Source: an uncultured Pseudomonadota bacterium
GTDB taxonomy: Bacteria > Pseudomonadota > Gammaproteobacteria > Burkholderiales > JALYOK01
Assembly (NCBI GenBank): GCA_902826775.1
Contig: CADEHE010000010.1
Coordinates: forward strand, 33,949 to 97,948
Length of the DNA: 64,000 nucleotides
Direction: 5' to 3'
Below the pieces are notes generated by a model. That model worked only from the letters and a program-made list of their open reading frames with translations. It was not told the origin of the DNA and did no database searches. Positions 54,493-62,447 of this stretch are shown here, one piece after another; within the stretch, counting starts at the first letter, position 1; every line of letters begins with the position of its first letter. A program made the position numbers and the translations under genes.

Positions 54493-55029
54493 CTATGACT
54501 TTTGCTCGCTGACGCGCAAGTCGAACTGAATCTTACCGAAGTCGCCCGATTCGATGTTCACGTAGTCGATGCCGGCGCTGACCCAGCCTGAACGCCGCGC
54601 GACCAAAGCCAGCGCCATTGGCGCCTTGGCGCCGCCGAGCATGGCGCCGAGCACGGCTTCATGCCCATCGCCGGCGGCGAACGGCAGCAATTCCACGCGC
54701 ACCAGCGAGTACCAGCCCGTGAGGACGTACACGGCGGCTTCCGCCGTGACCACGACAGCGATACGCGCGTTCTTATCGTCGAGCTCGGGCGCGTTGTCGG
54801 CGATGTCGATAAACCAGTCGTTTAGTTTCGCGGCGAAACCTGGGTCGGCGAGGTAGGCAATCCAAGCGTTGATGCTCGCGCTCAGTCCAAGCTTCTGGCG
54901 TCCCGAGGGTTGCAGCGCGCGCAGCTTGGTCACCATATGCCAGCTCAGCCCCTGTTGTCCCCACCATGCTTTATCGACGGCGAACAAACTGCCGTCGAAT
55001 GCTACCGTGCCGCTGCTTGCTCGACTCAT
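54493..55029 (-). CDS. proteasome-type Ntn-hydrolase-fold protein (putative)
   Basis: A 178-residue protein I do not know by name. The start SSGTVAFDGSLFAVDK resembles the N-terminal strand pair of small proteasome-like Ntn hydrolases (TTVAWDG...AAD). The block AAGDGHEAVLGAMLGGAKAP matches their conserved GSG..ALGAM..G helix. If active, the nucleophile would be Thr8 after processing. The ATG at 55029 has AGAGGA upstream. It follows the GST gene across a short hairpin. Confidence 0.5.
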   Translation of the reverse strand: MSRASSGTVAFDGSLFAVDKAWWGQQGLSWHMVTKLRALQPSGRQKLGLSASINAWIAYLADPGFAAKLNDWFIDIADNAPELDDKNARIAVVVTAEAAVYVLTGWYSLVRVELLPFAAGDGHEAVLGAMLGGAKAPMALALVARRSGWVSAGIDYVNIESGDFGKIQFDLRVSEQKS

Positions 55030-55050
55030 CGTCGTGGTCCTCTCTGAAGT

Positions 55051-55074
55051 TAGCAACGCACTGCGTCGTTGCTA
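55051..55074 (-). terminator. hairpin at the GST stop codon
   Basis: TAGCAACG pairs with CGTTGCTA around an 8-base loop, and the stem includes the GST stop codon. No T-run follows. It may reduce read-through into the Ntn-like gene or stabilise the GST mRNA. Confidence 0.4.
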
Positions 55075-55770
55075 GCGTACGGTTTGTGCGTTTTGGCCAA
55101 ATAGAATCTTGCGCGATTCTTCGGTGCTCACCGATGGGGCGGTATTGATCTCCTTTGCCTTTTCGTAAGCACGCACGACCGCAGGACGTGCTTTGATCGC
55201 CTCGAACCAGCGCTGCAAGTTGGGAAAATCTTCCAGCTTTTGGCGCTGCCGCTCGTGCGGCACAATCCATGGGTAGCACGCCATATCGGCGATGGAATAC
55301 TCACCCGCAACGAATGCGCGATCAGCCAAGCGCTTGTCGAGCACCGCGTAAAGGCGCGCGGTTTCATTCACGTAGCGGTTGATCGCATACTCGATTTTTT
55401 CCGGCGCGTACTGCGTGAAGTGGTGGTTCTGCCCGAGCATCGGTCCGAGGCCGCCCATTTGCCAGAACAGCCATTGCAACACTTCGGCGCGCCCGGCCGT
55501 GTCCTGCGCGATGAAGCGTTTGGTCTTGTCGGCAAGATAGAGCAGCATCGCGCCGGATTCGAATAGCGATACGGGTTTGTCCGCGCCGGCGGGCTTGTGA
55601 TCGACCATCGCGGGAATGCGATTGTTCGGCGCGATCTTCAGAAACTCGGGCTGAAACTGTTCACCCTTGCCGATGTTGATGGGAATGATCTGGTAGGGCA
55701 GGCCCGCTTCTTCTAAGAAAATGGTGAGCTTGTGGCCGTTGGGAGTGGTCCAATAGTAGAGGTCAATCAT
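55072..55770 (-). CDS. glutathione S-transferase (YfcG-like)
   Basis: A 232-residue GST with a thioredoxin-like N-terminal domain beginning IDLYYWTTPNGHK (active-site Thr/Asn region as in YfcG/Nu-class) and NNRIPAMVD and FESGAMLLYLADK for glutathione binding. The helical C-terminal domain has FVAGEYSIADMACYPW. It conjugates or reduces with glutathione, possibly in detoxification or disulfide-bond reduction. A divergent CsgG-like gene lies 184 bases away. Confidence 0.93.
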   Translation of the reverse strand: MIDLYYWTTPNGHKLTIFLEEAGLPYQIIPINIGKGEQFQPEFLKIAPNNRIPAMVDHKPAGADKPVSLFESGAMLLYLADKTKRFIAQDTAGRAEVLQWLFWQMGGLGPMLGQNHHFTQYAPEKIEYAINRYVNETARLYAVLDKRLADRAFVAGEYSIADMACYPWIVPHERQRQKLEDFPNLQRWFEAIKARPAVVRAYEKAKEINTAPSVSTEESRKILFGQNAQTVR

Positions 55771-55954
55771 TCGGTACTCCTATGAGGATGGCCGCATGAA
55801 TAAGAATGCATGTTACTCATGACCGTGTACGTAATTGAGTATCTGGGTAAGCGCGTCAGCGGCGACGCCTATCGCGCCGTTGTGTGTATTGACCGCGCAC
55901 GAGCAAGTCACTACGCTCGGTTTGCCAAATCGTGAAACTGCATGGGGAAGCGTT

Positions 55955-56773
55955 ATGCAAAAATCCATCTTATCATCCGCCATCATGCTCGCTCTTGCTT
56001 TGATCGGTTGCGAGTCCACCGGCGAGGTTAAAACCGGCGACACCAAAGCGAAGACGCCGACTACGGGCTCCGCAGGCGGCGCCAGTGCACAAAGCGTCAA
56101 CGCGGCACTCGAGCGCTGCGACCGCCCGCTCGGCACGCTCTCGGTCGTGGAGGATACATCCCAGCCCTGGTACGGCGAGCTCACACGCCAGCATCAGCTT
56201 GGCTCGACCGTGCCGCTGCTGCGGCTGATGGTGCAGCAGAGCAATTGCTTCGTCGTGGTGGAACGCGGCCGCGCGCTGCAGCAAGGCGTCAAGCAAGAGC
56301 GTGAACTCGAAAAAGACGGCGAACTGCGCAAGAACAGCAATTTCGGCAAAGGTCAGATGGTGGCAGCCGACTACAGCATGACGCCGTCGATTACCTTCAG
56401 CCAATCCGACGGTGGCGGTGTGGTTGGCGCGATTGCTGGCCGCATCAGCGGCGCGGTCGGTGCGGTGATCGGCAACACCAAATCGCGCCAGGCGGCTACC
56501 GTTCTCACGCTGGTCGATAACCGCTCCGGCGTGCAAGTCGCCGCGGCAGAGGGGAGCGCTTCGCGCACCGACATCAATGTGTTCGGCGGGTTGTTCGGTG
56601 GTGGCGCGGGCGCGGGTGTGGGCGGCTACACGAACACGGCCCAGGGCAAGGTGGTGGCCGGCGCATTCCTCGATTCTTACAGCCAACTCGTCAAAGCGGT
56701 GAAAAATTACCGGCCGCAAGAAGCCACCGGCCCGAATGGTATGGGAACGGGCGGGGCGTTGGAAGTGAAATAG
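55955..56773 (+). CDS. CsgG/HfaB-family outer-membrane lipoprotein
   Basis: A 272-residue lipoprotein with lipobox LALIGC. The core FVVVERGRALQQGVKQEREL, QMVAADYSMTPSITF and KVVAGAFLDSYSQLVKAVKNY matches CsgG-like proteins, which form outer-membrane channels or envelope assemblies. A Gly-rich region (GGLFGGGAGAGVGG) precedes the end. No curli genes are nearby, so secretion of curli is unlikely. The ATG at 55955 sits correctly before the signal sequence. Confidence 0.8.
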   Translation: MQKSILSSAIMLALALIGCESTGEVKTGDTKAKTPTTGSAGGASAQSVNAALERCDRPLGTLSVVEDTSQPWYGELTRQHQLGSTVPLLRLMVQQSNCFVVVERGRALQQGVKQERELEKDGELRKNSNFGKGQMVAADYSMTPSITFSQSDGGGVVGAIAGRISGAVGAVIGNTKSRQAATVLTLVDNRSGVQVAAAEGSASRTDINVFGGLFGGGAGAGVGGYTNTAQGKVVAGAFLDSYSQLVKAVKNYRPQEATGPNGMGTGGALEVK

Positions 56774-56787
56774 CGGCTGTTGCACTC

Positions 56788-56837
56788 CAGAACAAGGCCA
56801 CCCGAGTACAAACAGAACAAGGCCACCCGAGTACAAA
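56788..56837. repeat. two tandem 25-bp direct repeats
   Basis: CAGAACAAGGCCACCCGAGT plus ACAAA occurs twice without gap, right after the CsgG-like gene. A recent local duplication with no other copy in the window. Confidence 0.8.
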
Positions 56838-56862
56838 CTATTGTAGGGCGCCATTTGTACCA

Positions 56863-56891
56863 TTTACGCCGGATGGGCAAAGTTGTATAAG
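56863..56891 (+). promoter_or_regulatory. candidate promoter for the DsrE-like/TsdA-like genes
   Basis: TTTACG (56863-56868) and TATAAG (56886-56891) are 17 bases apart, about 95 bases ahead of the DsrE-like start codon. Four and five of six positions match consensus. Confidence 0.45.
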
Positions 56892-56986
56892 CTCGTAGTT
56901 GCGTGGGCCAGCGACCGCGAGTTGTATACGGTGGCGCGATGGAACCGGCTCCAGTCTTTACCGAATTACACTCTAGGAGGTTGATC

Positions 56987-57646
56987 ATGGAAGAGACCAA
57001 GTTCGCACTCGATCGTCGTGATTTCTTGCAGTTCGCAGCCATGGCGGCTGCGGTCGGCACAGCGGTGTCGTTGCCGGTGGCCGCGAACGCCGAAGAGGGT
57101 GGCACGGATTTCACCCGTTGGCTCGATGGCATTTCTGGCAAGCAGAAAGTCGTGCTCGATGTGCGCGAGCCCAACGATGGTATGGCGATGGCTTGGGCAT
57201 GGGTATATTTGTTTACCGGTCCGCAAGCGTATGGCGTCAAGGAAAGCGATCTCGGCACAGTAATGGTGTTTCGTCACAACGCGATTCCGTTTGTGCTGAA
57301 AGATGAGATGTGGAAAAAGTACAAGCTCGGCGAGTATTTCAAAATCACCGATCATGCGGCCAAAGCACCGGCGCTTCGCCATCCCTACTACACGACGCCG
57401 GTCGATCCGAGCGTGGAAAACATGACCCTAAAGCACGCCATTGATCGCGGCGTGAAAGTGGCGGGGTGCGACATGGCCATACACCATTACAGCGGGCAGG
57501 TCGCCAAGCAGATGGGCTTGAAGCATGAGGACGTGAAGAAGGAATGGATGGAAGCCACTCTGCCAGGTATTCTACATGCGCCCTCGGGTGTGGTTGCCAT
57601 CCAAGGCGCGGTCAGCAAAGGTTGTTCGTACATCTTCGCTGGCTAA
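56987..57646 (+). CDS. Tat-exported DsrE-like protein
   Basis: A 219-residue protein with a twin-arginine signal (DRRDFLQF, Arg10-Arg11, cleavage after VAANA). The mature part has VVLDVREPNDG, MVFRHNAIPFVL, VAGCDMAIHHYSGQVAK and ends LHAPSGVVAIQGAVSKGCSYI. This order, with a Cys after the middle strand and the PSGV...GCSYI strand, resembles DsrE/DsrF sulfur-carrier proteins. A DsrE fold is an inference. A strong RBS (AGGAGG) precedes the ATG. It lies 114 bases upstream of a TsdA-like cytochrome. Confidence 0.65.
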   Translation: MEETKFALDRRDFLQFAAMAAAVGTAVSLPVAANAEEGGTDFTRWLDGISGKQKVVLDVREPNDGMAMAWAWVYLFTGPQAYGVKESDLGTVMVFRHNAIPFVLKDEMWKKYKLGEYFKITDHAAKAPALRHPYYTTPVDPSVENMTLKHAIDRGVKVAGCDMAIHHYSGQVAKQMGLKHEDVKKEWMEATLPGILHAPSGVVAIQGAVSKGCSYIFAG

Positions 57647-57663
57647 CTGAGCTGAATCGGTCA

Positions 57664-57688
57664 GCGCGCGGGGATGTGCCTCGCGCGC
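57664..57688 (+). terminator. GC-rich hairpin between the DsrE-like and cytochrome genes
   Basis: GCGCGCGGGG pairs with CCTCGCGCGC (one mismatch) around ATGTG. No T-run follows, so it is probably a processing or attenuation hairpin within an operon. Confidence 0.4.
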
Positions 57689-57760
57689 GGCTTACTTGCG
57701 CGTGCGTTTCGCGCGTGCAACTCGGGCTTGCACCTGTTTGACTGATGGTCTCTTGCGCCT

Positions 57761-58579
57761 ATGAGCAGTACAACTCTGATTGCCGTTGGGCTGGTGCTTC
57801 TGTGCAGTTCGCTCGCAGCGCTGGCGCGCCCGAGCATCGAGGAGCTGAAATCGCGCGCGGTGTTGGACGACTACGAAAGCAACGTCGTGTTCGGCTACAA
57901 CATCGTGATGGAAACGAACAAGTACGCCGGGCGCTATACCGGCAGCACTTTGGCTTGTACTAGCTGTCATTTAAAGGGCGGCACTCAGCCGAACGGCTTT
58001 GCGCTCAATGTTGCGGGGCTTTATCCAAAGTGGCGTTCGAAAAACGGTGTGCGCAATGGTCTCGGTTTGCGCATCCGCGACTGCTTTCTGTACAGTTTGA
58101 ACGGCATCATGCCGCCGGAAGAGTCTGCTGAAGTGCAAGCGGTGGCGGCCTACGTACATTATCTGTCCGAGGGTCAGGCTATCGGTAAGGCGCCGGAAGG
58201 CTACAGCGTTCCAACCTTGCCCGAAACAGGATCCGACCCCGATCCGGCACGCGGGCAAGCGGTATTTAAGCGTGCCTGCACCGCCTGCCATGGCGCCGAC
58301 GGCCACGGTACAGCGGCTGCGCCGCCGCTGTGGGGCATCAACTCCTACAACGCTGGCGCCGGCACGCATAACGTCGCCAAACTCGCGGGCTTTGTTTGGG
58401 CCAACATGCCGCTCGGGCAGGAGCGCAGCTTATCGCATCAGGAAGCGCTCGATGTTGCCGCGTTCATCTACATTCAGCACCGGCCATTCGATCCGCGCGA
58501 AGGCCGCTTGAGAAAGCTTGCCGAGAAAATTTACCGCAGCATTTGGGGCGGAGATCAAACCAAGTCCAGCAGCAAATGA
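57761..58579 (+). CDS. tsdA: TsdA-like di-haem cytochrome c (thiosulfate dehydrogenase type)
   Basis: A 272-residue exported protein with two haem sites, CTSCH (66-70) and CTACH (173-177). Cys108 in LRIRDCFLYSLNG is at the place of the unusual axial Cys ligand of haem 1 in TsdA, and Met216 in NMPLG at the place of the haem 2 ligand. The surrounding GSTLACTSCHLKGG and QEALDVAAFI also fit TsdA, which couples two thiosulfates to tetrathionate in the periplasm (and can run in reverse). The exact substrate is inferred. It overlaps the SulP gene by four bases (ATGA). Confidence 0.75.
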   Translation: MSSTTLIAVGLVLLCSSLAALARPSIEELKSRAVLDDYESNVVFGYNIVMETNKYAGRYTGSTLACTSCHLKGGTQPNGFALNVAGLYPKWRSKNGVRNGLGLRIRDCFLYSLNGIMPPEESAEVQAVAAYVHYLSEGQAIGKAPEGYSVPTLPETGSDPDPARGQAVFKRACTACHGADGHGTAAAPPLWGINSYNAGAGTHNVAKLAGFVWANMPLGQERSLSHQEALDVAAFIYIQHRPFDPREGRLRKLAEKIYRSIWGGDQTKSSSK

Positions 58580-60123
58580 GTACCGATCAGTCGGAAAGTT
58601 CGGCGCGCACGCCCGGCGCGCACGCGTTTGGTTTGCTGCGTGAGGCGCTGCCCGATTTCGGCTGGCTCAAGCGTGCCGACTTGCGCCGCGAGTTGTTTTC
58701 CGGCGGAGCGGGCGCCTTGCTCGTCATTCCGCAGGCGATCACCTTTGCCTACTTGACCGGCGTGCCGCCCGAGTTTGGGCTGTACTGTGCGATCTTCGTC
58801 GGCTTCATCGCGAGTTTGCTGGGCAGTTCGGTGCTGGTCGGTGGGCCGAACACGGCGGTTTCAATTTTGATCGGCATGACGGTAATTCCGTTTGCCGGCC
58901 GGGGTAGCCCCTTGTTCATTGAGTTTGTGTTCGCGCTCAGTTTACTCGTAGGACTGATCCAACTGCTGATCTGGCTGCTGCGCGGCGCGAACTTGTTTCG
59001 CTATTTCAGCCCGGCGGCCATTGTCGGGATCAAGGTCGGCGTTGGCGTGCTGCTGATCGCCTCGGGTGTGGAAGGCGCGCTTGGCATGTCACCGTTCTTC
59101 ACGTACTTTGCTTATGAGAAGTTCTATCTCGCTGTCGCCGCTTGGCACGATTCGGCCAATCTATGCGCTGTCGCCACCAGCGCCGCGACGATCTTGTCCG
59201 GACTGTTGCTGCGCAAGCATTGGCCGCGTGCCTACGTGATCTTGGCGCTGCTCATCGGCAGCCTGGTGGGGATGGGGATCTACGGTGTGCTTGGCCCCGT
59301 TAATTCCCAGCTCGAACTGCTCGGGCATCTGCGCATGGCCGCCTTACCGCTCACAGTGCCGACATTGGCGCCGCCGCAGCTACTGTTCCTGGAGCACACC
59401 TTCTTCAGTGCTCTTGCCATCGCCGTGCTCGGTTTGGCGCAAACGCTGGTTATCGCGCGAGATTTGAAAGCCACGGTCGACCCCAACGTCGATTTGCACA
59501 AGGAGACGTTCGCGCAAGGCGTGGCGAATGCCTTAGCCCCGTTCTTCTCGACCTTCGCCGGCTCCGGCAGCTTTAACCGTACCAGTGTTGCGCTGGAGAT
59601 GGGAGCGCGCACGCCGCTGTCCGGGTTGATCGCGGCGCTCGCCGTGCTGCTGATTGCGTGGGCGCTCGAGCCGGTGCTGACTTATTTGCCAATGCCGGCA
59701 ATTGCTGGTGTCATGGTGCTGGTGGGCATTGGCATGATGCAAAACAACGATTTTCGTTTGCTGCGCAGCCGTGTCGAAGCGGCCGTATTCACCATGACCT
59801 TCCTGGCGGTTTTCTTCCTAGGGCTAGAGGTGGGCATTTTCGTTGCCGTGCTGGTGTCGATTGGATTTCTCGTGGCGAGCATCTCAAAAGTCGGGCTCAG
59901 CATTTCCCGGCAAGGCGAAGAAGAACGCATCGCCATTACCGGGAATTTGTTCTATGCGTCGCTCGACAGGCTCGCTAAACATTTGCGCGGCAGCCCGCGC
60001 CAGCACACGGTGCTCGATTTAAGCAAAGTCGCCTATTGCGATGCCGCAGCGCGCGGTACCATCGAGAAGATCAAGACTGAGCGCGAGCAGCAAGGCGGGC
60101 GGTTGGAGATTGTCGAACCGTAG
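58576..60123 (+). CDS. SulP-family anion transporter with STAS domain
   Basis: A 515-residue inner-membrane permease with about 10-12 hydrophobic segments and a C-terminal STAS domain (from ITGNLFYASLDRL to the end). GGAGALLVIPQAITFAYLTG near the N-terminus and the middle GSFNRTSVALEMGARTPLSG are SulP signatures. SulP proteins move sulfate, bicarbonate or other anions. The ATG overlaps the cytochrome stop codon, so the two are coupled; this suggests sulfate, thiosulfate or sulfite as substrate. Confidence 0.88.
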   Translation: MSTDQSESSARTPGAHAFGLLREALPDFGWLKRADLRRELFSGGAGALLVIPQAITFAYLTGVPPEFGLYCAIFVGFIASLLGSSVLVGGPNTAVSILIGMTVIPFAGRGSPLFIEFVFALSLLVGLIQLLIWLLRGANLFRYFSPAAIVGIKVGVGVLLIASGVEGALGMSPFFTYFAYEKFYLAVAAWHDSANLCAVATSAATILSGLLLRKHWPRAYVILALLIGSLVGMGIYGVLGPVNSQLELLGHLRMAALPLTVPTLAPPQLLFLEHTFFSALAIAVLGLAQTLVIARDLKATVDPNVDLHKETFAQGVANALAPFFSTFAGSGSFNRTSVALEMGARTPLSGLIAALAVLLIAWALEPVLTYLPMPAIAGVMVLVGIGMMQNNDFRLLRSRVEAAVFTMTFLAVFFLGLEVGIFVAVLVSIGFLVASISKVGLSISRQGEEERIAITGNLFYASLDRLAKHLRGSPRQHTVLDLSKVAYCDAAARGTIEKIKTEREQQGGRLEIVEP

Positions 60124-60173
60124 ATGCGTTGGGGTGAACTGCGCGAACCCCAGCGATATCCGCTGAATACGTT

Positions 60174-60200
60174 GTTGGGGTACGCTGCGCTTACCCCAAC
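60174..60200. terminator. palindrome between SulP and enolase-family genes
   Basis: GTTGGGGTA pairs perfectly with TACCCCAAC around a 9-base loop, 8 bases before the end of the converging enolase-superfamily gene. A related TTGGGGT...AACCCCA arrangement lies at 60129-60150. It resembles a dispersed bacterial repeat and probably acts as a bidirectional terminator. Confidence 0.65.
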
Positions 60201-60207
60201 CTACGGC

Positions 60208-61416
60208 CTACGATTTGCGCCCGTAGCTGAGCAACCCGGTTGCCTGTTTTGGCGGGTGCGCGCGGATCGCCTCTTCATTCGGCTCAGTGCCCCAGCCAGG
60301 ACGATCGGGCAGCACGAGATGACCGTCGACGAACTCGGGGACATGGGTGACCAATTCGTGATCCCACGCGATGCGGTCGATATCCGTTTCCATGATGCGC
60401 AGGTTCGGCACCGCGGCGCAGAAGTGCGCGCTCATCATGGTGCACAGGTGGCCGTAGAAATTGTGCGGCGCCACATTAACTTCGTGCGCTTCGGCGCTTG
60501 CCGCGATCTTCATCGATTGCCACACACCGTTCCACGGTGTGTCGACTATCGCAACATCCATCGCTTGTTCGCGGAAGTAGGGTAGAAATTCGCGCAAGCC
60601 CAGCAGCGTTTCGCAGGAACTGATGGGATGCGGGCTGCGCTCGCGGATGTAGCGCAGTGCTTCGGGGCTGAAGGTGTCGATTTCGACCCAGAACAGATTG
60701 AGATGCGCGATGGCGCGCAAGATCTTGAGATAGCCTTCGGTTTTCGCGTTGAAGTTTAGATCGAGCAGGATGTCGACCTTCGCTCCAGCCCCTTCGCGCA
60801 GCGCTTCAAGGTGCATGACTAGGTTGTCGGTGACATCTTTCTCGATGTTCAGCGCGGGCGCAAACGGCACACCGAAGCCGGGCCGGTAGCCGCGCACGTC
60901 TTTCTTGTCGGCGTCGTAAGTGAAAATATTGGTCTTGAGCGCGGTGAAACCCTTCTCGCGCACTTCACGTCCGATCGCTTTGACCCCTTCGAGGTCGGTG
61001 ATGGCAGGCGAGTAGTGCGTCGAATGATTGATGCGCCAAGTGGCGCAGTGCGACCAGTAGACTCGAATGCGGTCGCGGATTTTGCCGCCGAGCAGTTCGT
61101 ATACCGGCACGCCCAGCCCTTTGGCTTTAGCGTCGAGCAATGCGTTTTCGATCGCGCCCAGGGCCAAAGCGACGATGCCGCCGGCAGCGGGGCGAGTGGC
61201 GCAGTACAACTCGGCGTAGATGCGCTCGTGCTCGCCAACCTTCTGCCCGAGGACGCGCGGTGCCAGGCGCTCAATGACGGCGGTTACGCCGGGTGCGCCG
61301 AAACCTTCGTCAAACTCGCTCCATCCAACGATGCCGCTATCGGTCGTGAGCTTGACGTAGTGATAATTGCGCCAGCCTGCGTCGCAGGCCAGCGTTTCAA
61401 TGCGGGTGACTTTCAT
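60208..61416 (-). CDS. mandelate racemase/muconate-lactonising enzyme (enolase superfamily)
   Basis: A 402-residue enolase-superfamily protein. An N-terminal capping domain is followed by a barrel with catalytic Lys in ALKTNIF, metal ligands Asp in LLDLNF, Glu in FWVEIDT and Glu in SSCETLLG, and His in VAPHNFYGH. This pattern fits sugar-acid dehydratases or racemases (D-galactonate dehydratase-like). The ATG at 61416 is preferred to an upstream one at 61455, which overlaps a repeat. Substrate unknown. Confidence 0.85.
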   Translation of the reverse strand: MKVTRIETLACDAGWRNYHYVKLTTDSGIVGWSEFDEGFGAPGVTAVIERLAPRVLGQKVGEHERIYAELYCATRPAAGGIVALALGAIENALLDAKAKGLGVPVYELLGGKIRDRIRVYWSHCATWRINHSTHYSPAITDLEGVKAIGREVREKGFTALKTNIFTYDADKKDVRGYRPGFGVPFAPALNIEKDVTDNLVMHLEALREGAGAKVDILLDLNFNAKTEGYLKILRAIAHLNLFWVEIDTFSPEALRYIRERSPHPISSCETLLGLREFLPYFREQAMDVAIVDTPWNGVWQSMKIAASAEAHEVNVAPHNFYGHLCTMMSAHFCAAVPNLRIMETDIDRIAWDHELVTHVPEFVDGHLVLPDRPGWGTEPNEEAIRAHPPKQATGLLSYGRKS

Positions 61417-61470
61417 GGCGAATGGATTATTGAGGATTGCAAAATCTCGTGACACAGCAAATCATAATTC

Positions 61471-61541
61471 CGTCATTCCCGCGAAGGCGGGAATCCACAA
61501 CCCGCTACGCACGCCGCATGGGTCCCCGCCTGCGCGGGGAC
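61471..61541. repeat. dispersed double-hairpin repeat
   Basis: ATTCCCGC-GAAG-GCGGGAAT (61475-61494) and GTCCCCGC-CTGC-GCGGGGAC (61522-61541) are two perfect hairpins, preceded by CGTC and followed by GACAAACG. This is the well-known CGTCATTCC/CCCGCGAAGGCGGGAATCC-type repeat of many proteobacteria. It lies between mlaA and the enolase-family gene. Confidence 0.85.
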
Positions 61542-61587
61542 GACAAACGTGTCTCGGCATTATGTGACTCTAAATAGTTCGGCACGC

Positions 61588-62400
61588 TCATGGTGATTTC
61601 GGCTGCGCTGGCGTTGCTTGCGGAGTCGCGGCCGCTGGCTGATCGGGTTCAGGGTCCTCGAATTCCTCCAAATGATCGCGGCGCAGTTGATCCGGCACCT
61701 CGCCATCGTAGACCTGTCTCAAACGCCTTTGCAGCAAGGCGTCGCGGGTAAAAATATACTTATCCATCGCCGCCTCGTCGAGAATATTGGTGGCCTTGAG
61801 CAAGTTGGCGCGGGTATTGACTATCCCGAGTCCAAATAAAGACCAGCGCGTGGCGTCGTCCTCGATATAGTTGGCCGGGTTGAGCATGCCATCCGGCACC
61901 GAGGCTAAAGCGTCGCGGGTTGTGGTGGGCCCGAAGATGGGCAGCACGATGTAAGGGCCTGGGCCTATGCCCCATTTGCCCAAAGTTTGGCCAAAATCCT
62001 CGTCGTGCTTCGGGATGCCAAGCGGTGTGGCGACGTCGAACAGTCCAAGCAAACCGAAGGTGGAGTTCATCGACAGCCGACCGAAGTCGGACGCGGCGTT
62101 GTTTATCTTGCCTTGCAGCAAGTTGTTGAACATGACGCTGATGTCGCCAAGGTTGCCGAAGAAATTATTGACGCCGGTGCGTACCGGGCGGGGAATAACC
62201 TTCACGTAAGCCTGCGCCGCGGGTTTGATTAGCGCGGTGTCGACCACCGAGTTGAAGGCGGACATGCTGCGATTGAAGGGTTCCAGCGGGTCGCGCGCAT
62301 CGTGCGTGCTGGCGCAAGCGCTGAGCATTGTTGTCATCACGAGCGTCGTGCGCCAGCGCCAAGTTCTTGCTTTTGTTGTTAACAAGCGAGGTTCCTCCAC
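61588..62400 (-). CDS. mlaA: MlaA/VacJ phospholipid-trafficking lipoprotein
   Basis: A 270-residue outer-membrane lipoprotein with a lipobox TMLSAC and the conserved MlaA core DPLEPFNRSMSAFN, NNFFGNLGDISVMFNNLLQGK, FGQTLGKWGIGPGPYIVLPIFGPT and RDALASVPD. MlaA removes mislocalised phospholipids from the outer leaflet and hands them to MlaC/MlaFEDB; the other mla genes are not in the window. The C-terminus adds a Pro/Gln-rich tail. Confidence 0.95.
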   Translation of the reverse strand: MEEPRLLTTKARTWRWRTTLVMTTMLSACASTHDARDPLEPFNRSMSAFNSVVDTALIKPAAQAYVKVIPRPVRTGVNNFFGNLGDISVMFNNLLQGKINNAASDFGRLSMNSTFGLLGLFDVATPLGIPKHDEDFGQTLGKWGIGPGPYIVLPIFGPTTTRDALASVPDGMLNPANYIEDDATRWSLFGLGIVNTRANLLKATNILDEAAMDKYIFTRDALLQRRLRQVYDGEVPDQLRRDHLEEFEDPEPDQPAAATPQATPAQPKSP

Positions 62401-62447
62401 CGAATTGATTCAAATCTTTGGTCGCGCGAGACCGGTTTAGTTTACGG

